Positions 39,956 through 52,700 of a stretch of DNA of 64,000 bases are shown one piece after another. The translations under genes and the position numbers were made by a program. How positions within the stretch are numbered: position 1 is the stretch's first letter; the number at the start of each line of letters is the position of its first letter. This DNA is from Neofusicoccum parvum (Eukaryota; Ascomycota; Dothideomycetes; Botryosphaeriales; Botryosphaeriaceae). Where the stretch lies: assembly GCA_020912385.1 (NCBI GenBank), contig CP087219.1, positions 1,736,001 through 1,800,000 of the forward strand, read 5' to 3'. Below the pieces are notes generated by a model. That model searched no databases. It was not told the origin of the DNA and saw only the letters and a list, made by a program, of their open reading frames with translations.

Positions 39956-41461
39956 GAGTCGCGTGTCGCGGGTGTCGGGTGAGTCAGGGTGAGACGACGC
40001 AACGAGGCAGCCGCTCATCCCAGCCCATCAGACACCAGGGCACGCGAGACCGCTTGACCATCCATACAGAATACCAAGAAATGCCGGGAGGGATGGAGTT
40101 GAGATGGGGAACAGACGGGAAGGTGGATGGCGACGAGGCAACAGCGTGGATGCGACGACGAAAGTGTGGTGGCTGGGGCGACGCGGTCGACGAACGCGAC
40201 CGCCGGCGACGTGAACTGTGCGGGAGAAGGGTAGGGGAGCCTGAGAAGGCTGTGGATAGATGAGCGACAGATGGAGGCGATGCGGCGGGGGCGAGTTGAT
40301 GACGAGGGTGATGGGACGCGACGGGGAGGTGGAGGAGAAAGTGCGCGCGCACGGGGCGAAGTCGAAATACCGCGACCGGCTTACGTAACCACGCGCCCGC
40401 CCAGGCCGCCGGCAACGACTAAACCAACGCTACAACAACACCACCGTCCACCGTGCCTGTGCAGTTCCGCCACCACCTCAGACCAACCCACGTGCCCTCT
40501 GCTGGGTTCTTTCACACTGCACAGCAGCAGAAAACCCTTCCGTCATCCAAGCATCCACGCTGCTCTCCTGCAGACCGCAGTCGCGATCCGCACGGACCAG
40601 TCGTGCCACACGCATCCCGCCCCGACGGAGTGACGCCTCCCGCACCTCAAAGGCAAATCCCCCTCCAACCCACTTCGGCGGCGGCACAGCAAGCCCCTCT
40701 CGAGATCCCGTAACAGTCCCTCCTTGCATGACAGTGCCAGGAAAATTTAGACGCCCACACAGCAAAACATCCGCCTCACTCTTCGCAACCCTCTCCCAGA
40801 CCCCCGAGACCGGAGGATAAAACCAAACAATTCACCGGTCGCCCCCCGCACCTTTCGCACGTACGTCCGGAGCAGCTGCAGCAATCTGCAACCCGCGCCA
40901 GCCACTCATCGGCCACCGGTGATCGCCGCGCGGGAAAGCGCGTGCAGGCCACAAGGCTGCAAGGTACGGCGCACGCTCCCAATCACAGCAAACCCCCGCG
41001 CCCGATCCCAGGACGAGCCGGCCATGCCCCATCTTCGGCAGGCCGGTAAGGTGCGTGCATGCGTTTGATCCTTCTCGTCGGAACCCCTGCACCTATCTCT
41101 CTGCACGCGCATCGGGGTCCGGCTGGTCGGGTGCGCCAAAAGAGTTTCGACTACGCGTCCATTGCACAGCTCAAGAGGGAGGATGGTCGGGGAAACCCGG
41201 CCAATGGGAGTTGTCTCTTGGAGAGGAAAAAAATAAATGGGTATATTGATCTTTCAGTCTATTCTTTTACATGCGAAAAGGCATTTTTTCGTTACGGTCG
41301 TTAAGTCCGACACAGCATCTCGGGGACACCTTGGTTAAGGCCGAGCAGAAAGGGAAGAAAACTGGAGCCGCCTTTCTCTCCTCCAACCGTCTGCACGATG
41401 GATGCTCATGCCAGCGGTCCGTCCCTCCGCTGCTCGGCAAAAGCCCTCCCTGCCCACTCGG
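39956..41461. other. Gene-poor GC-rich intergenic region, 1.5 kb
   Basis: No frame here has recognisable domains or plausible splice structure on either strand. It separates the repeat array from the stop of the siderophore transporter gene. An A/T-rich stretch near 41220-41300 may be the transporter 3' flank. Confidence 0.45.
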
Positions 41462-43512
41462 TCAAGCAACCGTGCCCTTGGCCTGCCTCACATCCCTCAG
41501 GTTGTAATCCTTCCACACGACGACGCACGGGATAGCCGCGGCCAAAATGCACGTCGCCGCGATGCACATGCGCTGCTGCGCGACGACGTACGCCTTGACG
41601 ATGGCCTCTCTCGCCGGGGAGCCCACGGGCTCGGCCAGCTGCAGCACCAAGCTGCTGTACAGGGTGGGGACGTCGGCCTTCCTGTCGTCGGGCAGGTACT
41701 CGAGCAGCTTGACGGGGAAGATGTTGGTCCAGATGGCGCCGCTAACGCCCAGGCCGACGGCGCCGCCGATGCCCGAGAAGAGGCTCAGCAGCGCGAGCAC
41801 AACGGCGACGCCGGAGCCGCCGGTCTCGGTGTTGGCGGCGTGGGCGACGCTGCTCATGACGGCCATCTCCTCGCAGATGACCACCGTGCCGCCGGCGAAG
41901 GCGATGAACAGCTGGCACATGACGATGTAGCCGATCGGCCACTCGCCGTTGCGGAAGTAGCACATCAACCCCGTGCCTATGATCATCCACGGCACGGAGA
42001 TGAGCGCGCACCACTTGAACCGGTTGGTCTGCCGGATGGCCAAGCCGACGGGGACGGCGAAGAAGCAGGACCCGATGTTGAAGATGTTGCCGACGTAGCC
42101 GGCCGACGAGACGGACAGCTCGTGCACCACCTGGAGGTAGGACGTGAAGTAGTAGTCCCAGCAGCTGCGGCGGCGGCGTCAGCGGGAACTGCGGTAAACC
42201 ACCGAAGGAAACAGAACGTGGACTCACTAGTAGGCGATGAAGATGATACAAGAGCAGCAGCACGCCCCCAGCACCGTCCTGTCGGTCAGGAGGTGGAACG
42301 GCAGGAACCGCACTGGCGCGAAGAACTTCTCCCACACGTAGAACCCGATCAGCGACAGCCCGCCGAAGACGATCATGCAGATGATTGACGCCGAGCGCCA
42401 CTTGTCCGCCTGGTACGTCGCCAGCGTGAGGGGCAGGATCAGCAGCGCGAAGCCCGCGCAGATGAGCAGCATGCCCACGACTGTCCGCGCGCGTCAGCAA
42501 CCACTCGAAAACCACCCGCCGCGGCGCGGCCAGCTCGGCGCCCCCAACTCACCATCAAACTCCACCAAGTAGTACTTCACCGCCTCCCCCCACGTCCGGC
42601 CCGCCACCACCTTCTCGATCTTCCCCTCCCTCTCCGCCTTCCTCCGGTTCACCAGGAAGATCATGGCTACCGGCGTGGTGACGACGGGCACGACGATAGC
42701 GAAGACGCCGTAGCCCCAGCGCCAGCTGCTGTGGTCGAGGAACTGCTGCGCGGCCGACGGGCCGGCGAACGTGGTGGCGATGTAGGGGGTGGTGGTGAAG
42801 GCGAAGATCAGGCCGCGGTTGCGCAGGGCCGACGTGTCGGCGATGAAGACGTCGAGCACGTAGCCGATGCCGTTGAAGCCGACCCAGTAGAACACCTGCG
42901 CGGCCGCGTACATCTCGACGCTCTTGCAGGCGGCGAGGAGGATGAGACCTGCGGGGTGGCGCGCATTAGTGAGGTTCCGCGGGGCAGAGCATGGCGGAGG
43001 GGTGTACCGATGGTCGCGATCATGATCATCACGACGTAGCCCTGCGGCCGCCCCCAGATGTCAATCATCTTGGCGATGGGCAGCTTGACGACGGCGCCGA
43101 TGATGGAGGACATGATGGACGCGGTCGTGACGAGCGAGTGCGCGGCGAAGCTGCTGTAGACGTACGGCAGCAGGTTGTTGGATATCTGCTGCTCGAGCGA
43201 GTCGACGAAGAAGACGATGAGGATGCTGCCAATGCGTCAGAGCTACCGGACTGTCGCGAAGAACTGCGGGGTTCTTTACAGGAGGTACGCGATGATTAGG
43301 GACTTCTTCGTCCATGTCTGCGTGATGGCTTCCGCCTCCTTGACGCCTTGCTGCACATGCTCGCCATTTTCCTCGTCGAACAGAATTGACGAGCCGGCCT
43401 TGTTGCTCTCGTCGAAGGTGCCGCTGCCCTGGGATCGCAGCTCGAAGGGCTTGCTGTGGCCGTTGCGGACGTTTTCGTAGCGCGGGGAGGTGGAAATGCT
43501 GTCGTCGGGCAT
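41462..43512 (-). CDS. MFS siderophore-iron transporter
   Basis: Five exons (43512-43280, 43225-43008, 42948-42553, 42480-42228, 42164-41462) join in phase to 600 residues. Helix 1 and its loop (LIVFFVDSLEQQISNNLLPY), GRPQGYVVMIMIATIGLIL, FYWVGFNGIGYVLDVFIADT, LRNRGLIFAFTTTPYIATTFAGP, and the late loop YYCWDYYFTSYLQVVHELS are landmarks of the siderophore-iron transporter family (14 helices). The last loop includes the conserved aromatic-rich segment rebuilt by the final splice. It would import ferric siderophores across the plasma membrane by proton symport. The hydrophilic N-terminus (60 residues) is normal. GATA motifs lie upstream. It neighbours a PhyH dioxygenase, an amino-acid permease and an NRPS-like gene. 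Confidence 0.92.
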
Positions 43513-44888
43513 GGCGGCGGGTACCAGGACCAACGGGGCGTCGGCCGGCAAGACACCAGGCGACGGAGGTGACGCTGGTCGTTGGTTGGGTTCTTGCAGG
43601 AAATCCGACGAACAGCAGCGTGGCGGTGGGCAGGGCGCAGCAGACCTGCGGCAGGCGGCGTTGATCTATATGCACGGCAACGTTCGCACAACAAGCGGTG
43701 CTCGGGTTCGAAACGAAGGGCGCACGGAGGCGTCGACCCTATGCGGCAAAACTCCACGCCCATCTTCTTTTATTACTCACATGCAGGATTGATATGCGGG
43801 ATTCGCTTGGCTGGAGACAGAGGGGCTTTGCTGGGGGTACCGCGCCGGTGGGTTCGGCGCCGCCGTCCGTGTCGAGGCGTGCGAGCGAGAGCCCGGGGGC
43901 TGCCATCTAATCAGATCAGATGCCTCGGTGGGCACACAGGTGACCGGCCGTCGCCGAGAATCGTGCGATGTCGGGGCCCTGTCCAATCGTTGCCCGTCCT
44001 GCCGCCAGAAAAGCCGAACAGCCCTGCGTGCAGGCGGACGCGTTGACACCGACCTGTCGATCTCCGATAATCTAATCTTATCCTTGCCGTGAAAACCGCT
44101 CGGGGCTTGCCGCACCTGCGTCCTTCACGTGCAAGTGAAGATTCTACGCATGCTGGCTCTGTGGCTGTTTGCAAATTGCCATATTGCATGCAGGCGGTAA
44201 TGTCGGTTGGGGCCGAAGGATTGCGTGCTGGGATAGCCGAGCTGCGAGTCGAGTGAGCGAGTGAATCCTGCACAGAACCGTGCTAAAGAGGATCTTCTTC
44301 GCCAAAAGCCCCGTTAAGTGGCCCTGCGTAGAGTCTCTGTAAGGCATCGACGTAAAGTAGCCGACCATTGCAATAGATGGCCTAGAATTTCCGTTTTGGG
44401 CTAGGCTTGGGTAAAGGTAATTTACAGCAGGCTGTGCTGAGCGTGGAGCGTGCGCACACCGGACGAAGCCGAACACTAACAAGCGGCCCTATGTACGCCA
44501 ATGACTACGGCACCGCGCCATGTGTCAAGAACTCCACCGCGTCAGCAGATCATGGAAAGGACGGAAAACGCACATTTGGATGGATCAGCGCGGCCACAAG
44601 AGCACACTCATACGCCCGGCGGTGATGTTGCAGTTGAAGGAAGGAAAAAATCTGAGACCTCAGCGCAATTCGGGTGTCTGGACCGGTTTCGGGGCCGGGA
44701 GACGCGTTGTCCATGGAATGTCCGAGGTGTTGAGGCAAAAAGGGCAAAGACCTGAGTCAGCTGGGATGCGGGAATGTTTGTGGATGCAGTAAGTATGTGG
44801 TATTTTCCGTATCATCGGATTTTTCTTCTCTTTTGCTAGCTGTGCCCCGGTGAGCATGTTCCTCCCGCCGCAGAGTTTATGTTGCATC
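43513..44888. other. Intergenic, 1.4 kb
   Basis: This is promoter space of the siderophore transporter (left) and the 3' flank of the PhyH gene (right). It contains the GATA motifs listed separately. Multiple short frames in all directions have no family features. Confidence 0.45.
44066..44082. promoter_or_regulatory. Paired GATA motifs upstream of the siderophore transporter
   Basis: GATAA at 44066-44070 and CTTATC (GATAAG on the other strand) at 44077-44082 lie about 560 bp upstream of the transporter ATG. A further near-match to the iron-repressor type ATCWGATAA, on the minus strand, lies at 43908-43916. Siderophore genes in ascomycetes are repressed by SreA-type GATA factors. Short motifs like these also occur by chance. 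Confidence 0.3.
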
Positions 44889-45900
44889 TTATGAGCTCAG
44901 TCTGGAAAAGCCCTCCTTTGGCGGCTGCAGCCAATTGAGCTTGTCGTACTCGTTCTCCCCCTCGATGCAGTGGAAGGTGTAGATGAACCTGCTCTTCTCG
45001 CTCAAGTTCTTCTCGCTCTTGTGCAGCACGTTCCCGTGTATCAGCACCAGGGTCCCCGCCTTGACCTCCCCCATGGTATACTCCACCTCACTCTCAATAT
45101 CCGTCGTCGCGCCCAGCCTCGCCTCCCCGCTCTCCCGCTCCCTCTGGATCGCCGGCGGAAACAGCGCGCCCTTGGTGTCCACGAACCCGGTGCCGGCCTC
45201 GCCCTTGCCGGCCTCCTTCAGCCGCACGAAGCGCTGCTTCACCGGGCTCGTCTTGTGCGTTCCCTTGGCGAAGCTCAGGCAGCCGTTGCTGCGCGTGCAG
45301 TCCTCGAGCGCGTACCAGAAGCCCACGGCCGACGGCGGGTCGGTGTACAGGAACGGGCTGTCCTGGTGCGGCGGCACCGCGCCGCCGATCTCGGGCTGCT
45401 TGCAGATGACCATGCTCTGCAGCACGCGCGGGTCGCGGAACCCGAGCGACCGCGCCACCGCCGCGTTGTGCGCCGACAGCGAGACGCGCCGGAACGGCGG
45501 CGACAGCTGGTGCAGGTAGTGCCCGATCTTGTTGATGGCGCGCTCCTTGGGCTTGGTGAGCTCGCCCGCTTGGTTGAAGGCGTCTGGCCGCGATGGTCTG
45601 TCAGCGGGGGTCGTCTGCAACGGCGTTCTGGGGAGGAGTACCCTCTTCGAAGAAGAAGCGGATCTTGTCGCCGCTCTCGAGGAAGTAGTTGTCGCCGACG
45701 TGCTCGTTCTCGCCCTGCCCGGTCGAGAACTTGGTCATTGGGTGGCTCTCGATCGGGAACTCCTTGAGCATCTTTTGCGACTCGGCGAGCAGCTCTGCGA
45801 CGGTTTCTTGCGACAGCGCGTCCGGGACCAAGAGGTAGCCGTTCTCTTCGAAGAACTGCACCTGCTCAGGCGTCAGGCCGAGGTTCTCGGTAACCGCCAT
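44889..45900 (-). CDS. Phytanoyl-CoA dioxygenase-type Fe(II)/2-oxoglutarate oxygenase
   Basis: Two exons (45900-45642, 45583-44889; donor GTACTC) give 317 residues. The splice rebuilds IRFFFEEDAFNQAGELTKP, the typical loop of the fungal PhyH-domain group. Iron ligands are His159 and Asp161 in PPHQDSPF and the distal histidine, probably His274 in LIHGNVLHKS. SMVICKQPEIGGAVPPHQD, GFWYALEDCTRSNGCLSF and the C-terminal RFIYTFHCIEGEN are family landmarks. It would hydroxylate a small molecule using 2-oxoglutarate and O2. The substrate may be phytanoyl-CoA-like or a secondary metabolite. Its start is at MAVTENLGLTPEQVQFFEE, the usual family N-terminus. It lies between the siderophore transporter and an amino-acid permease on the same strand. 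Confidence 0.92.
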
Positions 45901-46285
45901 GTTGTGCGCAGGCCGTGGACAGGATGGTGAGCGGTGGCCAGAAGAAACGCGGAGGGCAAGCAGCAGGCGGGGCGAATTAGAGGGTTGATGATGCAGTGGG
46001 ATCTGCGGTCGCGAGACATGCAAGCAGCCCCGCAGGTGCCGTCGGCCATTCGCGATAAGCAACGCGGGGTCACGCTGTCCGCCGCTCGCCGAAACCACAG
46101 CCCTACTGCTAAGAGAGTATACAAAGACCACGTTCAATTCGGTTGGAACTAGAGAATGACTTTATTTCACTGCACTCTACACTCTTCGACGGCCGTCTCC
46201 TTTTCTTTTGACGGCCAAGCGTTCATAACAACAGCTCCACTGACTAAATGGAGGGGTATCTCTACAGCCCTCTGGACGACTAGAT
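45901..46285. promoter_or_regulatory. PhyH promoter and permease 3' flank
   Basis: 385 bp on the shared minus strand. No TATA box was resolved and no gene is seen. Confidence 0.35.
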
Positions 46286-48101
46286 TCAATCCTCCATGTG
46301 TCTGGTCTTTCTCTTTGTCAGCCCAATCGACTTGCCGATATCTTCCCAGATACCAAGCGGCGGCTCAGTGGCTACTTCGTAAGCGTCGATGGCTGGTCTC
46401 TCCCAAACGAGGTCCGCCTCGCTCGGGTGCACGAGCTTGGTGCGTTTCACGACCTTGTACCCCACAAACAAGATAATGCAGACGAAAACCATCGTGTAGT
46501 ACGTAAAGAACGTTCCGACGTCCCACCAGCCTGGGAGGAAGACGGTGTATCCGTAGGTGCCCACGGTCAGAATCATGAAGAAAAGTCCAAGATAGGCGGT
46601 ATACGGCTGCCACCAGCCCTTGTAGGGAAGTGTGTCGCGGTCGTAACCCTGGGCCTTCAAGGCGCGGAAGAAGAACAGATAGATGGTGCACATAATGATG
46701 TAGTTCATCACCTGGCTTGCCTGCGTCAAGTTGGCCAGCCACTTCAATCCTTCCGAGGCGCCGGATCCGACGGATAGGAACGAAAGGAACGGAAAGATCA
46801 TGGTCACTGCAAAGGACCAGATCGGCACTCCTTGCCGGTTGACTTTGGTGAGGATTTTGGGGGCATGTCCGTCAAGGGCAAGCGCGTAGAGCGATCTCGT
46901 GGCAGCATATCTGCATCCGTCAGCACCCAACTAATTACGTCTAACCACGGCAGCAACATACACGTAAGAGTTTCCTGCAGAGAAGATGCTGGTCACAAGG
47001 AGAGCATTCGTGATGTCCGGCAGGACTGTGATTCCCATGTTCTGCATGGCGATGACGTATGGACTGGCACCGGCGTCTCCGGTAGCGCCGTCTTCCAGCA
47101 GAGCGTTGAGCTTGGGGTCGTTGTACGGCAGTACTATCCCAACGCAAAGCGCGCCAAGAATGAAGAAACAGCCGAAGCGCCAGTACACAGTCTTGAAGGC
47201 CTGCTTGATGGTCCTGCGAGGATACACTGCTTCACCGGAGACCATGCCGATATATCTACTCGAGGTTAGAATCAACAAAACGGGTCACAGACGGATGATC
47301 ATACTCGGGCCCCACAATGGTGAAGGAGGCCTGATAAAACGCGCCGAGGAACCCCTCAAAGCGCCCGAGCGTGCCCGTAGTCACGTATTCGGCGAACGAG
47401 CCGGGGTCGCGCCAGTAGCGGAATCCGTAGGCGTCGCGCTGCGGATTGCCGCCGACCATGGTGATGAATGTGAAGGCAAACATCATGAAAATCAGTATCA
47501 GCTTGCCCGAGGACAGCCAGAACTCGCTCTCGCCGTACCAGCGCACGGTGAAGAGATTGATGACCCTGGCAACGGATCAGCAAATAGGCGAGCGGCCATT
47601 GGCTGGCTAAACGTACGCGTAGAGGACAATGCACGCGGCGCAAATTGCGGCAAGCGGGATATTGTCGCTCCAGTATCCAAGGACCAGGTTGAGGGCTGAG
47701 ATCTCGAAGGGGATCAGGATGGCCTCGTAGAGGAAGAAATTCCAGCCCGCGGTGAAGCCCAGCGCCTCGTCGACCCATTTCGAGCCCATGCGCACCCACG
47801 AGCCGCTGACGGGCATGAAGACGACCATCTCGGCGAGACTGCTGTTGACCAGGCCCAGCATGCAGCTGTACACGGCGAAGGCGATGAACAGACTGCCCGG
47901 GCCGCCCTCAATCAAGCCATATCCGATGCTGACGAAGAGCGCGGTGCCAATGGAGCCGCCAATGGCAATCCACTGTATCTGGCGGTTGGAAAGGCTGCGG
48001 TGCAGCAGGTCGACGTTCACGGGGACGTTAGCCTCGGTCGACGAGTGATCGCCGATGTCGACGGAGGCCTTCTCGTGCGGCGGGGGCGGAGCTGCCGTCA
48101 T
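46286..48101 (-). CDS. Amino-acid permease (yeast AAP family)
   Basis: Four exons (48101-47617, 47565-47305, 47255-46962, 46910-46286) join in phase to 554 residues with 12 hydrophobic segments. Landmarks are SLSNRQIQWIAIGGSIGTAL (helix 1), SLAEMVVFMPVSGSWVRMGSKW, NPQRDAYGFRYW after helix 5, FTIVGPEYIGMVSGEAV across intron 2 (a substrate-contact region), and SAGNSYVYAATRSLYALALD across intron 3. It imports amino acids by proton symport at the plasma membrane. Specificity (proline, general or dicarboxylic) is not readable. The N-terminal tail is hydrophilic as usual. It is divergent from the NRPS-like gene, with which it shares a 1.6-kb upstream region. Confidence 0.92.
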
Positions 48102-49712
48102 GGTGTAGCGGAGGGCGATACGGGTGCGATCGCGGGTCAACGAGGTCGAAGGTGAGCGAGCGGGCGACGGGCATGAGAGGCGGGCGGGTCGAGGGGAAAA
48201 GAAAGGACGCCATGGCTGACGCGCAGAAGTCGGCAGTCCAGCTGCGGAGAGGCTCAGAGATAGCGGCGGCTGATACGACGCGGCGGAGAGCACGCGATTC
48301 CAGATGCGCAGCGCCGGCGGGCCTGATAAGCGCAGGCGCGGGCGGCACAGCAGATTCGCGAGCCCGCCCCGCGTTCCTGCGCCCGTCGCCGCCGCCGTCA
48401 CTCCTCCATCGACCTTGTTTTCACTCCTCCACCACGACGCTTGCGGCGCCGCCGCCCTTCTTCACTGCCGCGCCGCCCGGCCACCGTCGCCCGTCGGCCG
48501 CGGCCCTCGGAGTTCTCTCGCCGTCGTACTCGGGGGTCCACTTTTCCGGCGGTCGTCCTCGCGGTGTCGGTGTGCGCGCATGCGCGGTGGGAGGGCCCAG
48601 GGCCGTGGAGGGAGAGTCCTGAAGAACCCAGCGCGCTGGACGGCGCCAACTGCCTTTTCTACAAGCCGACGTCCTCGGCAATGCGCTGTGCTGTGTCATC
48701 GGGGCGCCGTGCGTTTGCGCGCTGACAACGACGGTGCACCCCAGCTCCGAGCGAAGGTTCGCCGACCTCCGCCCGCCACTACATCATCGCGACCAGCTTT
48801 TGCCTCGTCCGCCGCGCGACACACGCGCCCCTCGGTGGGCCACCGTTGCACGGCGCCTCGGCCGCGGACGACGGCGGGAATCTCACGAGAGAGATCTGCT
48901 ACGGCCCGGCCCATGCGCCTCCCTGCGGCGTGGCTGGCGGATCGCAGGATTCGGCCGTCGAGGAGTCAGTTAAGCCTCAACAAAGTGCTTATGCCGCTTG
49001 GCGCGGCTCCAAATCGCGCCTGTCGTCTCTGGGCTGTCGTCATGCCTGCCGTAGGGGGGAGGCACTGGCGTCTACAACGCGCTTCTATGGGACCAGGGCC
49101 TCGGCCGAGGTGGAGAGGGGGGCCCTGACGCTGCACTAAGGCCTCTGGCACCGCCAGATCTCCTGGAGATAACGGCCGCCGCCCAATGAGCGCCGCCGTT
49201 GAACCGCAACGTCACAGCGAAGCGCCCTGGGAGACGTGCTGCATTTGCAAGATTCTGCACCCTCCATGGCGGCCACCCAAAGCCTCGATCGTCGCGCGCT
49301 AGGGCCCGGCTCCGAGCTTCATTCGATCCCGATGTTGAACCCTGATGACGCCCTTGCTTCTGCGCTGACTGTCCAGCCAGAGGCCCTTCCCAGCACTTCC
49401 GCAGTCGGCGCTACTTCGAAACCCTCGTGGCAATGGGCCCGTCAGAGAAAATATCTCACGAGAGTGTGCGTCTCCATGCCCGACCCCGAGCTTCTGTTCC
49501 ATGCACAGGCAACGTCACGGAGCACGCCCAAGCCGACGTTGCCATCTGCATATTTCACATCCGTCGTACGAACTGCATGTATATATACTTCGTAGACTGC
49601 CCACCTCTTGCCTTCAATTCAGCATCAGCTTCCTGCTTCCTCCTCAACTGAAAGCGTTCTCGCACCTATTTCTGTGATACCACCACCGCATTTCTAGAAC
49701 TTTTCTCACAAC
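48102..49712. promoter_or_regulatory. Divergent promoter, amino-acid permease and NRPS-like gene
   Basis: 1.6 kb, very GC-rich and CpG-rich from about 48300 to 49130. Open frames there are arginine/proline/alanine-rich in every phase and are composition artefacts. TATATATA at 49580-49587 lies about 125 bp before the NRPS-like ATG and is a good TATA candidate. Confidence 0.5.
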
Positions 49713-52700
49713 ATGGGCTCCATCGCTGCTGTTTCCGACACCTCCGCCGGCTTCTCCCCCTTCGCCGACTCACCTCTCCCTCGCCGCGTCGACACCATCG
49801 CCGCCAGCTGCCCAGAAAGGCCATGGATGATTGTTCCCCGCACCTCGGACATCCACGGCGAATGGCGCACCATCAACTTTGGCGAGTTCGCAAAGGCTGT
49901 GAATGGAGCAGCTAGGTGGATCGAGCGAACCATCGGTGTTGCGCAAGACCAGCGCGAGACTGTGGCGTTTATGGGGTAAGACTTCCTTCGAGTATGCTAT
50001 TTGGCCGTTGCTGACTCCTGCCAGTGTCAACGATGTTCGGTATGGAGTGATTCCGCTGGCCCTCATGAAGGTGAACCGCAGGGTAAGCTTCCCCGCATGG
50101 CCTCCACACCTGTTCAGGGTCCACAGGCATCAAACGTTTGATTGGAACCGATGCTAATTTCATCCTGCAGGCCCTCCTTCTGTCCCTTCGCAACTCCGAC
50201 GAGGCCCAGCTCCACCTCCTGCAACGCACAGACTCCACCCACTACCTCTACACCGAAGGCATCGATTCGCATTTGGCTGTGTTTGAGGATCACTCGGAGG
50301 ATCTGCATGGTCACCAAGTCCCCACATTCGACGAGATGGTTGCTCTCGGTGAACAGGGCCATTTTGAAAGCCAGGGTGATGAGGGAGCAAGCGAGCATGT
50401 CATGGTTCTCCACACCTCCGGCAGCACTGGCCTCCCGAAGCCCATCTACATGACCAACACCTGGGTCGCACAGCTTGACCACCAAAAATACCTCAAGGCC
50501 CCTCCGGGCCGCAAGAATCGCTCGGAAGGTTGGATGGGACCCACCGCGGACGGCAAGCCCATGTTCACAGCGGCTCCGTTCTACCATACCATGGGCATGG
50601 TCACTATGTTCCGCAGCATATTCACCGGGCCTCTTGTCCTTCCTCCACTCGGAAAACCCGCTAGCGCTGATTTCTTGAGTGATGTCCTTCTCCTCAAGAA
50701 GGCCAGCGTTGCACTGTTCCCACCGTCCATGCTAGAGGAGATGAGTGAAACCGAGAAGGGGCTGAAGGCTCTCTCAACTGTCGATGATATCTACTTTGGC
50801 GGTGCTCCCTTGGCGAAGGAAGCAGGTGACCGCATTAGACAGTTCACGAGGATCAACTCCATCATCGGATCTACAGAAGCTTCGCTCATTACCGCTCTGG
50901 AGCCTGAGGACCCAGCCGACTGGGAATACTTCGAATGGCACCCTTACTCCGGTGTCGTCATGGAGGACGCTGGGGAAGGCCTGTACGAGCAGGTCATCAA
51001 GCCCATCGTCGATCTTCGCTATCTGTCAGTCTTCGCCAACTTCCCTGAGATCACGGAATGGAGAACCAAGGACCTCTGGGAGCAGCACCCTACCAAGACC
51101 GGCCTGTGGCGCTACAAGGGCCGCCGTGACGACGTCATAGTATTCAGCAACGGCGAGAAGTTCAACCCGGTCAGCTTTGAGAAGATGGTCGAAAATCATC
51201 CTTTGGTCAAGGGTGCGATCGTCGTAGGCCAAAGTCGGTTCCAGCCGGCGATCCTGGTTGAACCCATTTGGAGCAAGCTGGAGAAGGGTCAGGATCTCGA
51301 CTACCTCCTTCACGAGCTGTGGCCCGCGATTGAGGAAGCCAACAAGGATGCTCCCGCCCACGCGCAGGTTTGGAAGAACAAGGTTGCCTTCACCAAGAAG
51401 GAGAAGCCCTTCATTCGCGCCCCGAAGGGTTCCATCATAAGACGCGCGACGATCCGATTGTATGAGCCCGAGCTTGAAGCGCTGTATTCCAACGAGGGCT
51501 TTGACGAGCAGCTCGGCAAGCTGAACAAGGACGCCGATCTGCCCACTGCTCGCGCATTCATCCGTAAAGCCATTGCTTTGACTGTATCCGAATTCCAGGA
51601 TGAACACTCCGATGATCAGGACATCTTTGATCTGGGTGTCGACTCGCTCCAGGTCATGGCCTTGGCCAGTGCTCTCAGCCATGCACTCAAGACTGATGCT
51701 GCGGACCGTGGCGCAGCTGTTGTTCCTCGCGATGTCTACGGCAACCCTACTGTCAACAAGCTCGCTACTGCTCTCCTGACCAAGCTGTCTCAAGGTGACG
51801 CTGAAGAGAAGCCCGCTGTACCGCGCGAGCAGATTATGGCGGAGATGGTCGAGAAGTACACCTCCGACCTGCCTCAGACTGCTTCCCCTCTGCCCGCCCT
51901 TCCCGAAAAGCAGACCGTCATTCTCACCGGCTCCACCGGCTCTCTCGGCAACTACATCCTCGAAGACCTCATCGCCTCGCCCGACGTCGCCAAGGTCTAC
52001 TGCCTCAACCGCTCGGACTCCGCCCCAGCTCGCCAGGCACAGAGCTTCGCCGAGCGCGAAGTCCCCGCCGACTTCAGCAAAGTCACCTTCCTCCGGACCG
52101 ACTTCAGCCAAGTCCGCTTCGGCCTCACACAAGAAGTCTATGACGAACTCGCCCGCACCGCCACCATCTTCATCCACAACGCCTGGGCCGTCGACTTCAA
52201 CCACTCCCTCCAGTCCTACGAGCCTACCCACATCGCCGGCACGCGCCGCGTCGTCGACTTCTCCCTCGCCTCCGCGCACCGCGCCCAAATCACCTTCATC
52301 TCCTCCATCGCCTCCGTCGCCAACTGGCCAAGTGCAGTCGGCCACGCCGGCCCCGTGCCCGAGCAATTCCTGGCATCGGACTCGGCGCCGCTGCCGCAGG
52401 GCTACGGCGAGTCGAAGCACGTGGCGAGCCGGATCCTGGCGCACGCGGCCACGCACAGCGGCGTGCCGGTGTCGATCGTGCGGTGCGGGCAGCTGGCGGG
52501 CCCGCGCCAGCCGCACGGCTGCTGGAACCGCCACGAGTGGCTGCCCAGCATCGTGCACTCGTCCAAGAACATGGGCGTCGTGCCCGCCAACCTCGGCAAC
52601 CAGGACGCCGTCGACTGGGTGCCCATGGACGCCGCCGCGCGCACCGTCGTCGAGTGCACGTTCGCCCGCCTCAGCACCCGCGAGGCCACCCCGCTCGATG

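Noticed and set aside
39567..40002. Repetitive frames on both strands across the tandem array
   Set aside because: Open frames follow from the repeat itself; no start, domain or splice evidence.
41402..42388. Plus-strand frame of 328 codons
   Set aside because: Antisense to the siderophore transporter and low complexity; a shadow.
48152..49128. Overlapping plus-strand frames of up to 274 codons in the permease/NRPS-like intergenic region
   Set aside because: They are arginine-, proline- and alanine-rich in every phase and exist because the DNA is very GC-rich and stop-poor. No domain, signal or splice pattern supports a gene.
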